64,000 nt of DNA from Musicola paradisiaca NCPPB 2511. Lineage in GTDB: Bacteria; Pseudomonadota; Gammaproteobacteria; Enterobacterales; Enterobacteriaceae. Below, in pieces: positions 31,237 to 42,172 of this stretch. The number at the start of each line of letters is the position of its first letter. Positions within the stretch are counted from its first letter, which is position 1. The notes under the pieces are model-generated. The model did not search any database. It was not told where the DNA came from and worked only from the letters and a program-made list of their open reading frames with translations. The stretch covers positions 195,824 to 259,823 of the forward strand of contig NZ_CM001857.1 in NCBI RefSeq assembly GCF_000400505.1. Direction: 5' to 3'. Both the position numbers and the translations under genes were made by a program.

Positions 31237-31267
31237 AATGGAGTAACCAATTGTTACTCCATTTTTT
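31237..31267. terminator. Strong inverted repeat at the gppA 3' end
   Basis: An 11-bp perfect stem (aatggagtaac / gttactccatt) with a 5-base loop, two bases from the gppA stop. On the plus strand it is followed by a T-run; on the minus strand (the gppA direction) the T-run is weak and the stem is preceded by an A-run. It probably ends gppA transcription and insulates the polygalacturonase promoter. Confidence 0.75.
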
Positions 31268-31268
31268 A

Positions 31269-32765
31269 TCAGGCGGAGTGTTCTTCGATGAGCAAAGACC
31301 AGTGGACGTAACTTTGCCACAGGCTTTCCTGCGTCAGCGTTTCCGAACGTAACGGATGCTGATTCAGCCAGCCGCTCGGTAAGATGACACGCAGCGTGTC
31401 GCCTTCGGCGCGTAGCCGAACGGCCGGCAGAGTGTCGTCGCGACGACGACTGGCGAAAATGATCGCCAGTCGCAGCAGGCGACACAGGCGTTGAGCCTGT
31501 ACTACCGGCAATGCATTTTGTTGTGTCAGGGGGATCGGGTCGATGGTGTTGCACTGGTTCTGCAGTAGGGTCGCCAACAGTTTTTTCTGTGCAGGCGTGA
31601 AGCCGGGTAAGTCACTGTTGCGAATCAGGTAAGCGGCATGTTGCGGTGCCTGACGAAAATCGATGCTCAGACCGATTTCATGAACCAGACTGGCGCTGCG
31701 CAGTAATTCCCGACATCGGTTGTCCAACTGCCAGTCTCGCGCTACCTGCTGCATGAAGTTATCAGCCAACGCGCTGACTCGTTGTGCCTGTTCTGCGTCA
31801 AGCAGGTAGCGGCGTTGCAGGTTTTGCAGTGTGCGGTGGCGAATATCTTGCTCGATGGGTAAATTCAGCATGCCGTACACCAGACCTTCGCGCAGCGCGC
31901 CGCCTGCCAACGTCATGGCGCCGATCTGCAATTCCTGGAAGATCGCCAGCAGGATGGATAGCCCGCTGGGAAATACCAGCGCGCGCTCTAATGTGAGCCC
32001 TTCGATTTCCAGCTCTTCCAGCTTGCCGCATTGGATGGCGCGCTGCTTGAGCTGCTGCAGTTTGGACAAGGTGATGTATTCGTCCATCCCCTGCGCCACC
32101 ATGATTTCCTGCAGGGCCTGAACAGTGCCGGACGCGCCGACGCAAACCTGCCAGCCCTGATTGAGCAATGCATCCTTGATGGGATGCAACCGCTCCCGCG
32201 CCGCTTGTTCTGCCCGTGCGAAGTTTTCCGCGCCGAGATTGCGATCGCCAAAGTAGCGTTCCAGCCAGGTTACGCACCCCATTGATAGGCTGAACAACTG
32301 TGTGGTCTGCGCTCCCGTACCGGTGGCCAGTTCAGTGCTGCCACCACCGATATCCACCACCAGCCGTTGTTCCGGGCCGCCAGTTGTGTGTGCAACACCT
32401 TGATAAATCAGCCGAGCTTCTTCTTCGCCGCTAATGACCTGGATCGGCAATCCCAGAATTTTTTGGGCGCGCTCCAGAAATTCGTCCGCATTGGTGGCCA
32501 GTCTTAGCGTCGCCGTCGCCACCACCCGAACCTGCTCCGGCGGAATGTCCTGCAAACGTTCAGAGAACAGCGCCAGACATTGCCAACCGCGCTGCATGGC
32601 TTCTTGGGAGAGATGATTACTGGCGTCCAATCCGGCAGCCAGCCTGACCTTGCGTTTGATGCGCGCCAGCGTCTGTACACTGCCAGCCACTTCGCGCACC
32701 ACCAACATATGAAAGCTGTTGGAACCTAAATCAATAGCGGCATAGAGAGAAGAAGATCTCAGCAT
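31269..32765 (-). CDS. gppA: Guanosine-5'-triphosphate,3'-diphosphate pyrophosphatase
   Basis: 498 residues (E. coli 494). Ppx/GppA family: ASKHA-type ATPase start [20 protein letters not shown], phosphate loop [11 protein letters not shown], and a C-terminal HD-like helical domain. It converts pppGpp to ppGpp and also degrades polyphosphate. It lies 7 bp after rhlB on the same strand, as in E. coli, and is probably co-transcribed. Confidence 0.97.
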   Translation of the reverse strand: MLRSSSLYAAIDLGSNSFHMLVVREVAGSVQTLARIKRKVRLAAGLDASNHLSQEAMQRGWQCLALFSERLQDIPPEQVRVVATATLRLATNADEFLERAQKILGLPIQVISGEEEARLIYQGVAHTTGGPEQRLVVDIGGGSTELATGTGAQTTQLFSLSMGCVTWLERYFGDRNLGAENFARAEQAARERLHPIKDALLNQGWQVCVGASGTVQALQEIMVAQGMDEYITLSKLQQLKQRAIQCGKLEELEIEGLTLERALVFPSGLSILLAIFQELQIGAMTLAGGALREGLVYGMLNLPIEQDIRHRTLQNLQRRYLLDAEQAQRVSALADNFMQQVARDWQLDNRCRELLRSASLVHEIGLSIDFRQAPQHAAYLIRNSDLPGFTPAQKKLLATLLQNQCNTIDPIPLTQQNALPVVQAQRLCRLLRLAIIFASRRRDDTLPAVRLRAEGDTLRVILPSGWLNQHPLRSETLTQESLWQSYVHWSLLIEEHSA

Positions 32766-32772
32766 CGACGAA

Positions 32773-34059
32773 TCAGCCCGGGCGTTTTCGGTTGTTACGG
32801 GGAGCGCCGCTACGACGGGGAGCGCCGGGACGTCGCGGGCCTCCGGTGGAACGCGGGCGACTCAGGCGTTTGGGTTCCGGCAAATCATTCAACAGCACGT
32901 CGCTGTTATATTTGCTTACCGGGATGTTGTGGCCGATATAGGTTTCGATAGCTGGCAGGTTCAGCGCATATTCTTCACAGGCCAGACTGATGGAATAACC
33001 GCTGGCGCCCGCGCGACCGGTTCGCCCGATGCGATGAACATAATCTTCGCAGTCGTCCGGCAGATCGTAGTTGAATACGTGCGTTACCGCAGGAATGTGC
33101 AGCCCACGAGCCGCTACGTCGGTTGCGACCAGGATATCCAGATTGCCGTGGGTGAATTCTTCTAGAATACGCAACCGTTTCTTCTGCGCGACATCGCCGG
33201 TCAGCAGTCCTACGCGATGGCCGTCGGCCGCCAGATGACCCCAAATTTCTTCACAGCGGTGTTTGGTATTGGCGAACACGATGCAGCGGTCAGGCCACTC
33301 TTCTTCGATCAGCGTCTGCAGCAGGCGCATCTTTTCTTCGTTAGAAGGATAGAACAGTTCTTCTTTAATGCGGTGGCCAGTTTTCTGCTCGGGTTCGACT
33401 TCCACATATTCGGCGTTGTTCATCTGTTCGAACGCCAGTTCGCGTACACGATAAGACAATGTAGCGGAAAACAGCATATTCAGACGCTGGTTCGCGGAAG
33501 GCATGCGGCGGAACAACCATCGGATATCTTTGATAAAGCCGAGGTCGTACATGCGGTCGGCTTCGTCCAGTACCACAACCTGGATAGCGCCCAGATTGAC
33601 ATGGTTCTGTTTGGTGTAATCGATTAGCCGGCCGGTTGTGCCGATAAGAATGTCGACGCCGTTTTCCAGCACCTTCAACTGTTTGTCATAACCGTCGCCG
33701 CCGTAGGCGAGTCCCAGTTTGAAGCCGGTCACTCGAGCGAGCGCTTCCGCGTCCGTATGGATCTGGACAGCCAGTTCGCGGGTTGGCGCCATTATCAGTG
33801 CGCGAGGTTGATTGACCTGACGATCAGCGAGAGCCGGATGGGAAAGCAAATGATGAAAAGTAGACGCCAGAAACGCCAGCGTCTTGCCAGTACCGGTTTG
33901 CGCTTGTCCTGCTACGTCACGCCCTGACAAAGTCAGCGGCAGTGCCAATGCCTGAATCGGGGTGCAGTTATGAAACCCTTTACTTTCAAGCGCTTCGATA
34001 ACCAGCGGGTGCAGCGCGAAGTCGGAAAACTTCTGTTCGGTTAAGTGTGTTTTGCTCAT
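32773..34059 (-). CDS. rhlB: ATP-dependent RNA helicase RhlB
   Basis: 428 residues. DEAD-box helicase with Q motif ([12 protein letters not shown]), Walker [13 protein letters not shown] in [16 protein letters not shown] in LFSATLS and [10 protein letters not shown]. The C-terminal tail is Arg/Pro-rich ([20 protein letters not shown]), with repeated GAPRR units, an RNA-binding tail. RhlB is the helicase of the RNase E degradosome. Divergent from trxA. Confidence 0.98.
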   Translation of the reverse strand: MSKTHLTEQKFSDFALHPLVIEALESKGFHNCTPIQALALPLTLSGRDVAGQAQTGTGKTLAFLASTFHHLLSHPALADRQVNQPRALIMAPTRELAVQIHTDAEALARVTGFKLGLAYGGDGYDKQLKVLENGVDILIGTTGRLIDYTKQNHVNLGAIQVVVLDEADRMYDLGFIKDIRWLFRRMPSANQRLNMLFSATLSYRVRELAFEQMNNAEYVEVEPEQKTGHRIKEELFYPSNEEKMRLLQTLIEEEWPDRCIVFANTKHRCEEIWGHLAADGHRVGLLTGDVAQKKRLRILEEFTHGNLDILVATDVAARGLHIPAVTHVFNYDLPDDCEDYVHRIGRTGRAGASGYSISLACEEYALNLPAIETYIGHNIPVSKYNSDVLLNDLPEPKRLSRPRSTGGPRRPGAPRRSGAPRNNRKRPG

Positions 34060-34178
34060 AGTATGATAGAATATCAGCTAACTGTTGCTTTACGAAAGCG
34101 TATCCGGTGAAATAAAGTCAACCTCACAGTTGGTTAATGCTACACCAACTAGGTAGATATAATCCTGCGGAGTAGAAC

Positions 34179-34505
34179 ATGAGCGATAAAATTATTCACC
34201 TGACAGACGGCAGTTTTGATGCGGAAGTATTGCAGGCTGAAGGTCCTACGCTGGTTGATTTCTGGGCGGAGTGGTGTGGTCCCTGTAAAATGATTGCTCC
34301 GATTTTGGACGAAATCGCTGACGAATTTGAAGGTAAGTTGACCGTAGCCAAATTGAACATTGATGAAAATCCGGCAACTGCACCGAAGTACGGCATTCGT
34401 GGCATCCCCACTTTGTTACTGTTTAAGAACGGAGAGCTGGCTGCCACCAAAGTGGGTGCGTTGTCTAAAGGTCAGCTGAAAGAGTTCATCTCCCACAATT
34501 TATAA
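34179..34505 (+). CDS. trxA: Thioredoxin 1
   Basis: 108 residues with the redox motif [13 protein letters not shown] (Cys pair about 33/36), cis-Pro in [10 protein letters not shown] and the conserved C-terminus [12 protein letters not shown]. General cytosolic disulfide reductase, recycled by TrxB. ATG preceded by GCGGAG. The rho leader follows. Confidence 0.99.
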   Translation: MSDKIIHLTDGSFDAEVLQAEGPTLVDFWAEWCGPCKMIAPILDEIADEFEGKLTVAKLNIDENPATAPKYGIRGIPTLLLFKNGELAATKVGALSKGQLKEFISHNL

Positions 34506-34924
34506 TCTGCTTTACAGCATTTCCCTGGGCGGCGGCAGATAATGAGTTTTCTCATTTTGATTGCTGGACGCCCATCGGGAAGCGTGCTAGATTCGTCATT
34601 ACTGCATATCGTACTTACCTATGTTTAAACCTTTGGGTTTAAGCCTGAAGTTAGAGTCTAGAGTTTTATTCTGTGTCGAAATCGGAAAATGTTTTGTTAT
34701 CGATATCCATTATCCGGTTTGGCAATCTGATAGTTTTAAATTAATTGGTTTTTTAAGGTGTCTTCGATCTTTTGCCGTGTTGTATGTGCAAGGTTCGCGT
34801 ATTTTGGCGCTGACTACAGCTCGGGCATCCGGTGGTTGAAGGCCGTTACAGAGGCACGGATGATCCTGCCATACCATTCACGTTAATAGTTCGAGATTTA
34901 CCCCGAGTTTAAGAACCCACCATT
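34506..34924 (+). promoter_or_regulatory. rho leader region (419 bp)
   Basis: The gap between trxA and rho holds a weak stem-loop with T-run after trxA (aatgag tttt ctcattttg, about 34541-34559) and then the long rho leader, which in E. coli mediates Rho autoregulation and encodes the short rhoL peptide. A 72-codon frame at 34621-34839 has a poor ribosome site and no family match; I do not call it a gene. Confidence 0.55.
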
Positions 34925-36184
34925 ATGAATCTTACCGAATTAAAGAACACGCCGGTTTCTGAGTTGATTACTCTTGGCGAAAATATGGGGCTGGAGAATC
35001 TGGCTCGCATGCGTAAACAGGATATTATTTTCGCTATCCTCAAGCAGCACGCGAAAAGTGGTGAAGACATCTTTGGCGATGGTGTGCTGGAAATATTGCA
35101 GGATGGTTTTGGTTTCCTCCGTTCAGCAGATAGTTCCTACCTCGCCGGCCCCGATGATATCTATGTTTCCCCCAGTCAAATCCGTCGTTTCAACCTTCGC
35201 ACCGGCGACACTATTTCCGGAAAAATTCGCCCGCCGAAAGAAGGTGAGCGTTATTTTGCGCTACTGAAAGTTAACGAAGTCAATTACGACAAGCCGGAAA
35301 ACGCCCGCAATAAAATCCTGTTTGAAAACCTGACGCCGCTGCATGCTAATTCTCGTCTGCGTATGGAACGCGGTAACGGTTCGACGGAAGACCTGACCGC
35401 GCGCGTTCTGGATCTTGCCGCGCCTATCGGTCGTGGTCAGCGCGGCCTGATCGTCGCGCCGCCGAAAGCAGGGAAAACCATGCTGTTGCAGAATATTGCA
35501 CAGAGCATCGCCTACAATCATCCGGATTGCGTACTGATGGTTCTGCTGATTGATGAGCGTCCGGAAGAAGTCACGGAAATGCAACGTTTGGTTAAAGGGG
35601 AAGTTGTTGCGTCGACGTTTGATGAACCCGCCTCCCGCCATGTGCAGGTTGCTGAAATGGTGATCGAGAAGGCCAAACGCTTGGTTGAGCACAAGAAAGA
35701 CGTCATCATCCTGCTGGATTCCATTACCCGCCTGGCGCGCGCTTACAACACAGTGGTGCCGGCCTCAGGTAAAGTGTTGACCGGTGGTGTGGATGCCAAC
35801 GCTTTGCATCGGCCGAAACGCTTTTTTGGTGCTGCTCGTAACGTTGAAGAGGGCGGTAGCCTGACGATTATCGCCACCGCGTTAATCGACACCGGTTCCA
35901 AGATGGACGAAGTGATTTACGAAGAGTTCAAAGGGACAGGTAACATGGAACTGCACCTTTCTCGTAAAATCGCTGAAAAACGTGTCTTCCCGGCCATTGA
36001 TTACAACCGTTCTGGTACACGTAAAGAAGAATTGCTCACCACGCAGGAAGAACTGCAGAAAATGTGGATTCTGCGTAAAATTATCCACCCGATGGGGGAA
36101 ATCGACGCAATGGAATTCCTCATCAACAAACTGGCGATGACGAAGACCAACGACGAGTTCTTCGACATGATGAAACGCTCATAA
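34925..36184 (+). CDS. rho: Transcription termination factor Rho
   Basis: 419 residues, as in E. coli. N-terminal helix bundle ([33 protein letters not shown]), cold-shock RNA-binding domain (about 50-120, [12 protein letters not shown]), and RecA-like ATPase with Walker [23 protein letters not shown] and the Q- and R-loops ([27 protein letters not shown]). Essential hexameric helicase for factor-dependent termination. A strong intrinsic terminator follows. Confidence 0.99.
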   Translation: MNLTELKNTPVSELITLGENMGLENLARMRKQDIIFAILKQHAKSGEDIFGDGVLEILQDGFGFLRSADSSYLAGPDDIYVSPSQIRRFNLRTGDTISGKIRPPKEGERYFALLKVNEVNYDKPENARNKILFENLTPLHANSRLRMERGNGSTEDLTARVLDLAAPIGRGQRGLIVAPPKAGKTMLLQNIAQSIAYNHPDCVLMVLLIDERPEEVTEMQRLVKGEVVASTFDEPASRHVQVAEMVIEKAKRLVEHKKDVIILLDSITRLARAYNTVVPASGKVLTGGVDANALHRPKRFFGAARNVEEGGSLTIIATALIDTGSKMDEVIYEEFKGTGNMELHLSRKIAEKRVFPAIDYNRSGTRKEELLTTQEELQKMWILRKIIHPMGEIDAMEFLINKLAMTKTNDEFFDMMKRS

Positions 36185-36216
36185 CGCGGATCCCATCGCT
36201 GTTGTTTAAAAAGAAA

Positions 36217-36243
36217 AACGCCACCATCATCGTGGCGTTTTTT
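36217..36243 (+). terminator. Intrinsic terminator after rho
   Basis: Stem aacgccac / gtggcgtt with a 7-base loop and a run of six T. It lies 33 bp past the rho stop and separates rho from the ECA genes. Confidence 0.92.
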
Positions 36244-36666
36244 ATTGTCAGCTTTAAACCACCGCCTCGGGAAGTGGTGGTTGTTTAGAGGACATATGGT
36301 TTAGAGGACATAAGGTTGCGCGTATTTAATCGTAGCGCCGGGTTAGTGAGGAATCTGCATGCAGGTTTACGCCTGACCAGAGAGTAAATTGATGCCAGTG
36401 GCTGCCCCTTTATCCAACCGCCATTTTGGTAAAGCACGATAGCTTTATTTCAGAGCTATCACTATTTGCTCAGGTTCTCGATATCGGTACAACCTGATGG
36501 TCCCCAATGTATTTTTACCGCTATGCAATGTTGCCCTGACATCAGCGAGGGCATGCGTTCCTGTTGAAATGGGGTCTGTCTTATACTGCGTGAATGCCAG
36601 ACATGTATTCATGCGAGATAGCGAGATGCTGCCCGCATTGCTCGTCAACCCTGAGTAAAGAGAGAC
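36244..36666. other. rho-wecB interval lacking wecA and wzzE
   Basis: In E. coli wecA and wzzE (about 2.3 kb) lie here; the interval after the rho terminator is only 423 bp and no remnant of either protein is readable. It contains a stem aaccacc / ggtggtt (36257-36282), a 16-bp direct duplication (gtttagaggacatatg at 36283-36298, then gtttagaggacataag to 36314) and a stem gatagct / agctatc (36439-36461). The wecB promoter and leader must be in this stretch. Confidence 0.7.
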
Positions 36667-37800
36667 ATGGTGAAAGTCTTGACGGTTTTCGGTACTCGCC
36701 CGGAGGCGATAAAAATGGCGCCATTGATCCGGACAATAAATCAGGACTGCTTGTTTGAATCCCGCATCTGCGTGACGGCGCAGCATCGTGAAATGCTCGA
36801 TCAGGTGCTGAACCTGTTTGGCATCGTGCCGGATTACGATCTGGACATCATGCAGCCAGATCAGGAATTGGCGGAAATCTCCGCGCGTATTCTTTCCGGG
36901 CTTAAGCCTGTTCTGGCCGATTTTCAACCAAACGTGGTGTTGGTGCACGGCGATACCACCACTACACTGATGGCCAGTCTGGCGGCGTTTTATCATCGTA
37001 TTCCTGTCGCGCATGTGGAAGCGGGGTTGCGCACCGGTAATCTGAATTCACCCTGGCCGGAAGAGGCCAACCGCACGCTGACCAGCCGTTTGGCCACCTA
37101 CCATTTTGCACCGACGCCGCAAGCCCGGGGCAACCTGCTGCGGGAGCAGGTTCCGGATGACCGCATCTGGGTCACTGGCAATTCCGTGATTGACGCACTG
37201 TATTGGGTGCGTGATCTGATTGGTCGCGATCCGGTATTACGTCGCGGGCTGGAAGATCAATACGCTTTTCTGAAGCCTGACAGCAAAATGATTCTGGTGA
37301 CAGGGCACCGACGTGAAAGCTTCGGCGGCGGTATGGCAAGAATCTGTACGGCTCTGGCCGCAATAGCCCACCATCATCCAGATGTGCAGATTGTCTATCC
37401 GGTACATCGCAACCCAAGCGTGGCCGAGCCGGTCAACCGCATTTTGCACGGCATCAGCAATATCTTCCTGATCGAGCCGCAGGATTACCTGTCTTTTGTG
37501 TACCTGATGGATCGCGCCTGGCTGGTTCTCACTGATTCCGGCGGTATTCAGGAAGAAGCGCCCGCGTTGGGCCGGCCGGTGTTGGTGATGAGAGAAACCA
37601 CCGAACGTCCGGAGGTACTGGCGACGGGGGCGGTACGGCTGGTCGGTACGGATACGGACGCCATTTTGCACGGCGTATCTGCGTTGTTGAGCGATGAAGA
37701 GGCTTATCAGTCCATGTTACAGCGATATCATCCTTACGGCGACGGGCGCGCCAGTCAACGCATAGTGGATGTATTAAAGCAGCATCAGGTGATGTTATGA
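36667..37800 (+). CDS. wecB: UDP-N-acetylglucosamine 2-epimerase
   Basis: 377 residues (E. coli 376). GT-B-like epimerase: [69 protein letters not shown] and [14 protein letters not shown]. It converts UDP-GlcNAc to UDP-ManNAc for enterobacterial common antigen (ECA). First gene of the ECA operon here; its stop overlaps the wecC start by 4 bp (ATGA). Confidence 0.98.
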   Translation: MVKVLTVFGTRPEAIKMAPLIRTINQDCLFESRICVTAQHREMLDQVLNLFGIVPDYDLDIMQPDQELAEISARILSGLKPVLADFQPNVVLVHGDTTTTLMASLAAFYHRIPVAHVEAGLRTGNLNSPWPEEANRTLTSRLATYHFAPTPQARGNLLREQVPDDRIWVTGNSVIDALYWVRDLIGRDPVLRRGLEDQYAFLKPDSKMILVTGHRRESFGGGMARICTALAAIAHHHPDVQIVYPVHRNPSVAEPVNRILHGISNIFLIEPQDYLSFVYLMDRAWLVLTDSGGIQEEAPALGRPVLVMRETTERPEVLATGAVRLVGTDTDAILHGVSALLSDEEAYQSMLQRYHPYGDGRASQRIVDVLKQHQVML

Positions 37801-39059
37801 GTTTTGACACGATTTCCGTTATTGGGTTGGGGTATATCGGCCTGCCGACGGCCGTGATGTTCGCTTTGCGACATCCGAACGTAGTGGGCGTCGATCTGGA
37901 TCGCTCGCTCGTGGAGGCCATCAATCAGGGAGAGATGACGGTTACTGAACCCGATCTCGCCCGTCTGACTCGTATGGCGGTAGCGCAGGGTTTTTTGCGC
38001 GCCACCCACCGTCCGATGGCGGCAGATGCGTTTCTGATTGCCGTACCGACGCCGCTGCAGGGTGATCACCAACCGGATTTAACGTTTGTGCAGATGGCAG
38101 CCCGAGGGCTGGCCGACGTCCTGAAGCCTGGCGATCTGGTGGTGCTGGAGTCCACCTCGCCGGTCGGGACGACGGAGCAACTGGCTGAGTGGCTGGCGCT
38201 GGCGCGGCCGGATCTGAGCTTTCCACAACAGCGGGGCGAGCAGTCGGATGTTCGTATCGCTTATTGCCCGGAGCGGGTTCTGCCGGGAAATATCATGCAG
38301 GAGCTGGCGCGTAACGATCGGGTTATCGGCGGTATGACGGAACGGTGCGCTGCTCGCGCCTGCGAGCTTTACCGCATTTTCCTCGAAGGCGAGTGCATGG
38401 TGACGGATACGCGCACAGCAGAGATGTGCAAGCTGACGGAAAACAGTTTTCGCGACGTCAACCTGGCTTTCGCCAATGAACTGTCGCTGATTTGCGCCGA
38501 GCAGGGCATTGATGTCTGGGCGCTGATTCGTCTGGCCAACCGCCATCCCCGGGTGGATATCCTTCTGCCGGGGCCGGGCGTCGGTGGGCACTGTATCGCA
38601 GTAGATCCGTGGTTTATCGTTTCCCAGCATCCGCGACAAGCGCAACTGATTCATACCGCCCGGTTGGTGAATGACGCCAAGCCGCTGTGGGTGGTGGATC
38701 GGGTGAAGATTGCCGTGGCCGATGCGTTGGCGCAGAGCGGGAAAACGCCGAAGTCACTGTGCATTGCCTGTTTTGGGCTCACGTTCAAACCGGATATCGA
38801 CGATTGTCGGGGAAGCCCGGCGCTGGATATCACCGCCATGATCGCGGAATGGCACGCAGGAAAAACGCTGGTGGTGGAACCGTATTTGCCCGAGTTGCCG
38901 CCGATATTACGGGGCTGCGCCGTACCGGCTGATATCCGACAAGCGTTGCGGGACGCCGATGTTCTGGTCATGTTGGTGGATCATCAGGCGTTCCGCGCCG
39001 TCCCTGCCGAGCAGATCGCCCAACGCTGGGTGGTGGATACCCGGGGTATCTGGCGTTGA
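37797..39059 (+). CDS. wecC: UDP-N-acetyl-D-mannosamine dehydrogenase
   Basis: 420 residues. Rossmann start [17 protein letters not shown], central [15 protein letters not shown], active-site region [16 protein letters not shown] with the catalytic Cys in GGHCIAVD, and C-terminal [10 protein letters not shown]-like region ([20 protein letters not shown]). It oxidises UDP-ManNAc to UDP-ManNAcA, the second ECA sugar. In E. coli rffG and rffH follow; here wecD follows after 23 bp, so both are missing. Confidence 0.98.
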   Translation: MSFDTISVIGLGYIGLPTAVMFALRHPNVVGVDLDRSLVEAINQGEMTVTEPDLARLTRMAVAQGFLRATHRPMAADAFLIAVPTPLQGDHQPDLTFVQMAARGLADVLKPGDLVVLESTSPVGTTEQLAEWLALARPDLSFPQQRGEQSDVRIAYCPERVLPGNIMQELARNDRVIGGMTERCAARACELYRIFLEGECMVTDTRTAEMCKLTENSFRDVNLAFANELSLICAEQGIDVWALIRLANRHPRVDILLPGPGVGGHCIAVDPWFIVSQHPRQAQLIHTARLVNDAKPLWVVDRVKIAVADALAQSGKTPKSLCIACFGLTFKPDIDDCRGSPALDITAMIAEWHAGKTLVVEPYLPELPPILRGCAVPADIRQALRDADVLVMLVDHQAFRAVPAEQIAQRWVVDTRGIWR

Positions 39060-39082
39060 AACATGATTAACCGGAGTGGCCT

Positions 39083-39805
39083 ATGACGCTATGCGCCGTG
39101 ATCGAACCTTTAGTTTGGGAGAGCGAGTTTTTTCAGCGTTCCTGCGGCCGGCTGGGTTTTGGCCAAGATGCGCCGCCGTTGACTGCCGCGGCGCTGGATC
39201 GGTTTGCGCTCTGTCAGGCTAAAATCGCCGCCAGCGAGCTGGTGCGGGCGGATGCGCTCGCTACGTGGGGATTCCGGCTGGCGGAGGGCGAAGCGAGTTT
39301 CTGTATGTCGGTGGTGCCCGCCGCCAGGGCGCAGTTCGCCGTCGGCGTGCGGCAGGCTGAGATTGGCGATATCCCGGTGTTGCGTGCGGCGGCAGCCCAG
39401 TCGTTTGTCTGGAGCCGTTTCCGGCCGCCCTGGTATCGGGAGGACGATTGCGGTCGTTTTTATGCCCGCTGGGTGGAGAAAGCGGTGGACGGAGAATTTG
39501 ACGATGCCTGTCTGGTGACAGTGGCGCCAGGTGGCGCATTGACGGGGTTTGTGACGTTACGCCAACAGTCCCCACAGTTGGCGCGCATCGGGTTGCTGTC
39601 CGTGTTGCCTGGGATGCAAGGGCAAGGTATCGGACGGCAATTGATGCAGGTGTCGCGCGTCTGGTGCCAGCAGCGCCGGATCCGTCGTCTGGCGGTGGCG
39701 ACTCAGACCAGCAACCTGCCCGCCATGCGACTGTATCTGGGGAGCGGCGCGCGTCTTGAGAGTACCGCCTACTGGCTTTATCGGAGCGCCCATGATCCCA
39801 TTTAA
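39083..39805 (+). CDS. wecD: dTDP-4-amino-4,6-dideoxygalactose N-acetyltransferase
   Basis: 240 residues (E. coli WecD/RffC 224). GNAT fold with acetyl-CoA loop MQGQGIGRQLM (about 190-200), WESEFFQRSCGRL at the start and RRLAVATQTSNLPAMRLYLGSGARLESTAYWLYR at the end. It acetylates dTDP-Fuc4N to dTDP-Fuc4NAc for ECA. Its stop lies 14 bases inside wecE. Confidence 0.95.
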   Translation: MTLCAVIEPLVWESEFFQRSCGRLGFGQDAPPLTAAALDRFALCQAKIAASELVRADALATWGFRLAEGEASFCMSVVPAARAQFAVGVRQAEIGDIPVLRAAAAQSFVWSRFRPPWYREDDCGRFYARWVEKAVDGEFDDACLVTVAPGGALTGFVTLRQQSPQLARIGLLSVLPGMQGQGIGRQLMQVSRVWCQQRRIRRLAVATQTSNLPAMRLYLGSGARLESTAYWLYRSAHDPI

Positions 39806-40919
39806 CGCCCCCGCAGTGGTCGGCTCTGAACTGGCGTACATCCAGACTGCGATGCAAAGCGGCAGGTTGAGTGGCGACGGTGACTTTAGCCGACGCTGTC
39901 AGCAGTGGCTGGAACAGTATAGCGGTAGCCAACGAGTGTTAATGACGCCCTCCTGTACCGCCTCGCTGGAGATGGCGGCCATTTTGCTGGATATCGGTCC
40001 CGATGATGAAGTGATCATGCCCAGCTATACCTTTGTCTCCACCGCGAATGCGTTCGTGTTGCGTGGCGCCCGTATCCGGTTTGTGGATATTCGGCCGGAT
40101 ACGCTGAATATCGACGCGCGCGCCATCGAGGCGGCGATAACGGCGAAAACCCGGGCGATTGTGGTGGTGCATTACGCCGGCGTCAGTTGCGAAATGGAGG
40201 CGATTATGGCGTTGGCGCAGCGTTACGGCCTGTTTGTGGTGGAGGACGCGGCGCAGGGCATCATGTCGCGCTACCAGGGGCGACCGTTGGGGGCGATCGG
40301 TCATATCGGCTGCTTTAGTTTTCACGAAACTAAAAATGTCACCGCGGGCGGTGAAGGGGGCGCGACGTTGATTAATGCCCCCGAGCTGGTCGAACGCGCA
40401 GAGGTTATTCGTGAAAAAGGCACCGACCGCAGCCGCTTTTTCCGTGGTCTGACGGATAAGTACACTTGGCGCGATATCGGTTCCAGCTATCTGATGGCGG
40501 AAGTACAGGCGGCCTATCTATGGGGGCAATTGGAGGCGATATCGCGTATTCACCAGCGGCGTTGCCAGCTGTGGCAACGCTATGCAGCGGCCTTCCGTGC
40601 GCTGGCGGATGCCGGGCGTTTAACGTTGCCGCATGTCCCTGCGGACTGCGAACATAATGGGCACCTGTTTTTTCTGCGTTTACAGGATCGCGCCGAACGT
40701 ACTGCATTTATCCGTCATATGTCGGAACGCGATATTTTAACGGTATTTCACTATCTCCCGCTGCATACCAGCCCGGCCGGGCGCCAGTTTGGGCGCTTTA
40801 TCGGCGATGACGGTTGTACGCTCAGGGAGAGCGACCGATTGGTGCGCCTGCCGCTGTTTTATAATCTGTCGGATGCGGAACAACGTACCGTGATCGACGC
40901 GGCGCTGGCGTTTTTCTGA
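39792..40919 (+). CDS. wecE: dTDP-4-amino-4,6-dideoxygalactose transaminase
   Basis: 375 residues from the ATG at 39792 (MIPFNAPAVVGSELAYI), overlapping the end of wecD. DegT/DnrJ/EryC1 aminotransferase with PLP lysine in FSFHETKNVTAGGEGG and DDEVIMPSYTFVSTANAFVLRGA. It makes dTDP-Fuc4N from dTDP-4-keto-6-deoxyglucose, a substrate normally supplied by RffG and RffH, which are not encoded nearby. Its last base is shared with the wzxE start region. Confidence 0.97.
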   Translation: MIPFNAPAVVGSELAYIQTAMQSGRLSGDGDFSRRCQQWLEQYSGSQRVLMTPSCTASLEMAAILLDIGPDDEVIMPSYTFVSTANAFVLRGARIRFVDIRPDTLNIDARAIEAAITAKTRAIVVVHYAGVSCEMEAIMALAQRYGLFVVEDAAQGIMSRYQGRPLGAIGHIGCFSFHETKNVTAGGEGGATLINAPELVERAEVIREKGTDRSRFFRGLTDKYTWRDIGSSYLMAEVQAAYLWGQLEAISRIHQRRCQLWQRYAAAFRALADAGRLTLPHVPADCEHNGHLFFLRLQDRAERTAFIRHMSERDILTVFHYLPLHTSPAGRQFGRFIGDDGCTLRESDRLVRLPLFYNLSDAEQRTVIDAALAFF

Positions 40920-42172
40920 TGTCTTCGCTGGCGCGCGCATCGGTATGGACAGCCGGCTCTGTGTTGGTCAAGGTTGGCGCCGGGTTGGTGGTGATTAAGC
41001 TGCTGGCGTTGTCTTTTGGGCCGGAGGGGGTGGGGCTGGCGGGGAACTATCGCCAGTTGATCACCGTACTTGGCGCGCTGGCGGGCGCCGGTATTTCCAA
41101 TGGCGTCACTCGGATGATCGCCGCTGCGCCGACGACGGCCGATGCGCCTTCGGCGTCGTTGGGGACGGCCGTGACCATAACGCTGGGTTGGTCTCTGGCG
41201 CTGGCTCTGCTGTTGTGGTGGGGGGCCGTTCCGTTATCCCGTCTGTTGTTTGGCATTGAGGATTATGATCGGGTTATCCGGGTGCTGGCGTTGTTGCAAG
41301 TCGGCATGGCCGTCGCCAGCCTGTTGCAGGCGATTCTGAAAGGCTTCCGGGATGCCCGTGCTTGTGCGTTGACCGTGGTGATCGGCAGTGTGTCCGGCAT
41401 GATGGCTTTTGTCCTGTGTGTGTGGCTAACAGGGTATGCCGGCGCGCTGGTGGGGTTGGCGTTGGCCCCGACGTTGCTGGTGTTTCCCGCCTGCTGGTTG
41501 TTGCATCGTCGCACGCCGTTGCGCTGGCGAACATTTGCGCCGCGTTGGGATCGGCGGCAGGCGAGGTTATTGGGCACATTTACGCTAATGACGCTGATCA
41601 CCGCCGTAACCTTGCCGGTGTCCTATGTGTTGATGCGTAATCTGCTGGCGGCTCAGGATGGCTGGGATGCCGTGGGCATATGGCAGGGCATGATGACCAT
41701 TTCGGACGCCTGGCTGCAATTCATCACCGCGTCGTTAAGCGTTTGGTTATTGCCGACGTTGTCGCGCCTGACGGAGAAAACGGCGGTACGGGATGAAATT
41801 TTGCGGACGCTGCGTTTCGTCTTGCCGTGGCTGTCGTTTGGGGCCGTCGCATTGTGGCTATCGCGAGATATCGGGATTGGGCTGCTGTTTTCGCCGAAGT
41901 TCACGCCGATGCGATCGCTGTTCGGTTGGCAATTGGCCGGGGATGTATTGAAAGTCGGCGCCTATGTGTTCGGTTATCTGGTCGTGGCTCGCGCATCGCT
42001 ACGTTTTTATGTGCTGGCGGAGACCTGCCAGTGTGCGCTGCTGCTTGCTTTCGCCTATTGGCTGATCCCGCTGCATGGCGCGATAGGCGCGGCCCAGGCG
42101 TATCTGGCGGCCTATCTGATCTACTTTTTACTCTGTTCGGGTGTCTTCACTCTTTATTGCAGGCGGGCATGA
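40919..42172 (+). CDS. wzxE: ECA lipid III flippase WzxE
   Basis: 417 residues with about 12 membrane helices of the MATE/MOP exporter superfamily. It opens [47 protein letters not shown], close to E. coli WzxE. It flips undecaprenyl-PP-linked ECA trisaccharide across the inner membrane. Start overlaps the wecE stop, and its own stop overlaps the wecF start (ATGA). Confidence 0.96.
   Translation: MSSLARASVWTAGSVLVKVGAGLVVIKLLALSFGPEGVGLAGNYRQLITVLGALAGAGISNGVTRMIAAAPTTADAPSASLGTAVTITLGWSLALALLLWWGAVPLSRLLFGIEDYDRVIRVLALLQVGMAVASLLQAILKGFRDARACALTVVIGSVSGMMAFVLCVWLTGYAGALVGLALAPTLLVFPACWLLHRRTPLRWRTFAPRWDRRQARLLGTFTLMTLITAVTLPVSYVLMRNLLAAQDGWDAVGIWQGMMTISDAWLQFITASLSVWLLPTLSRLTEKTAVRDEILRTLRFVLPWLSFGAVALWLSRDIGIGLLFSPKFTPMRSLFGWQLAGDVLKVGAYVFGYLVVARASLRFYVLAETCQCALLLAFAYWLIPLHGAIGAAQAYLAAYLIYFLLCSGVFTLYCRRA

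Noticed and set aside
34621-34839. 72-codon open frame in the rho leader as rhoL
   Set aside because: No similarity to the rhoL peptide and no good ribosome site; more likely leader RNA.
36445-37014. Minus-strand open frame overlapping wecB
   Set aside because: Antisense to the conserved wecB sequence, no family resemblance and no ribosome site; a shadow frame.
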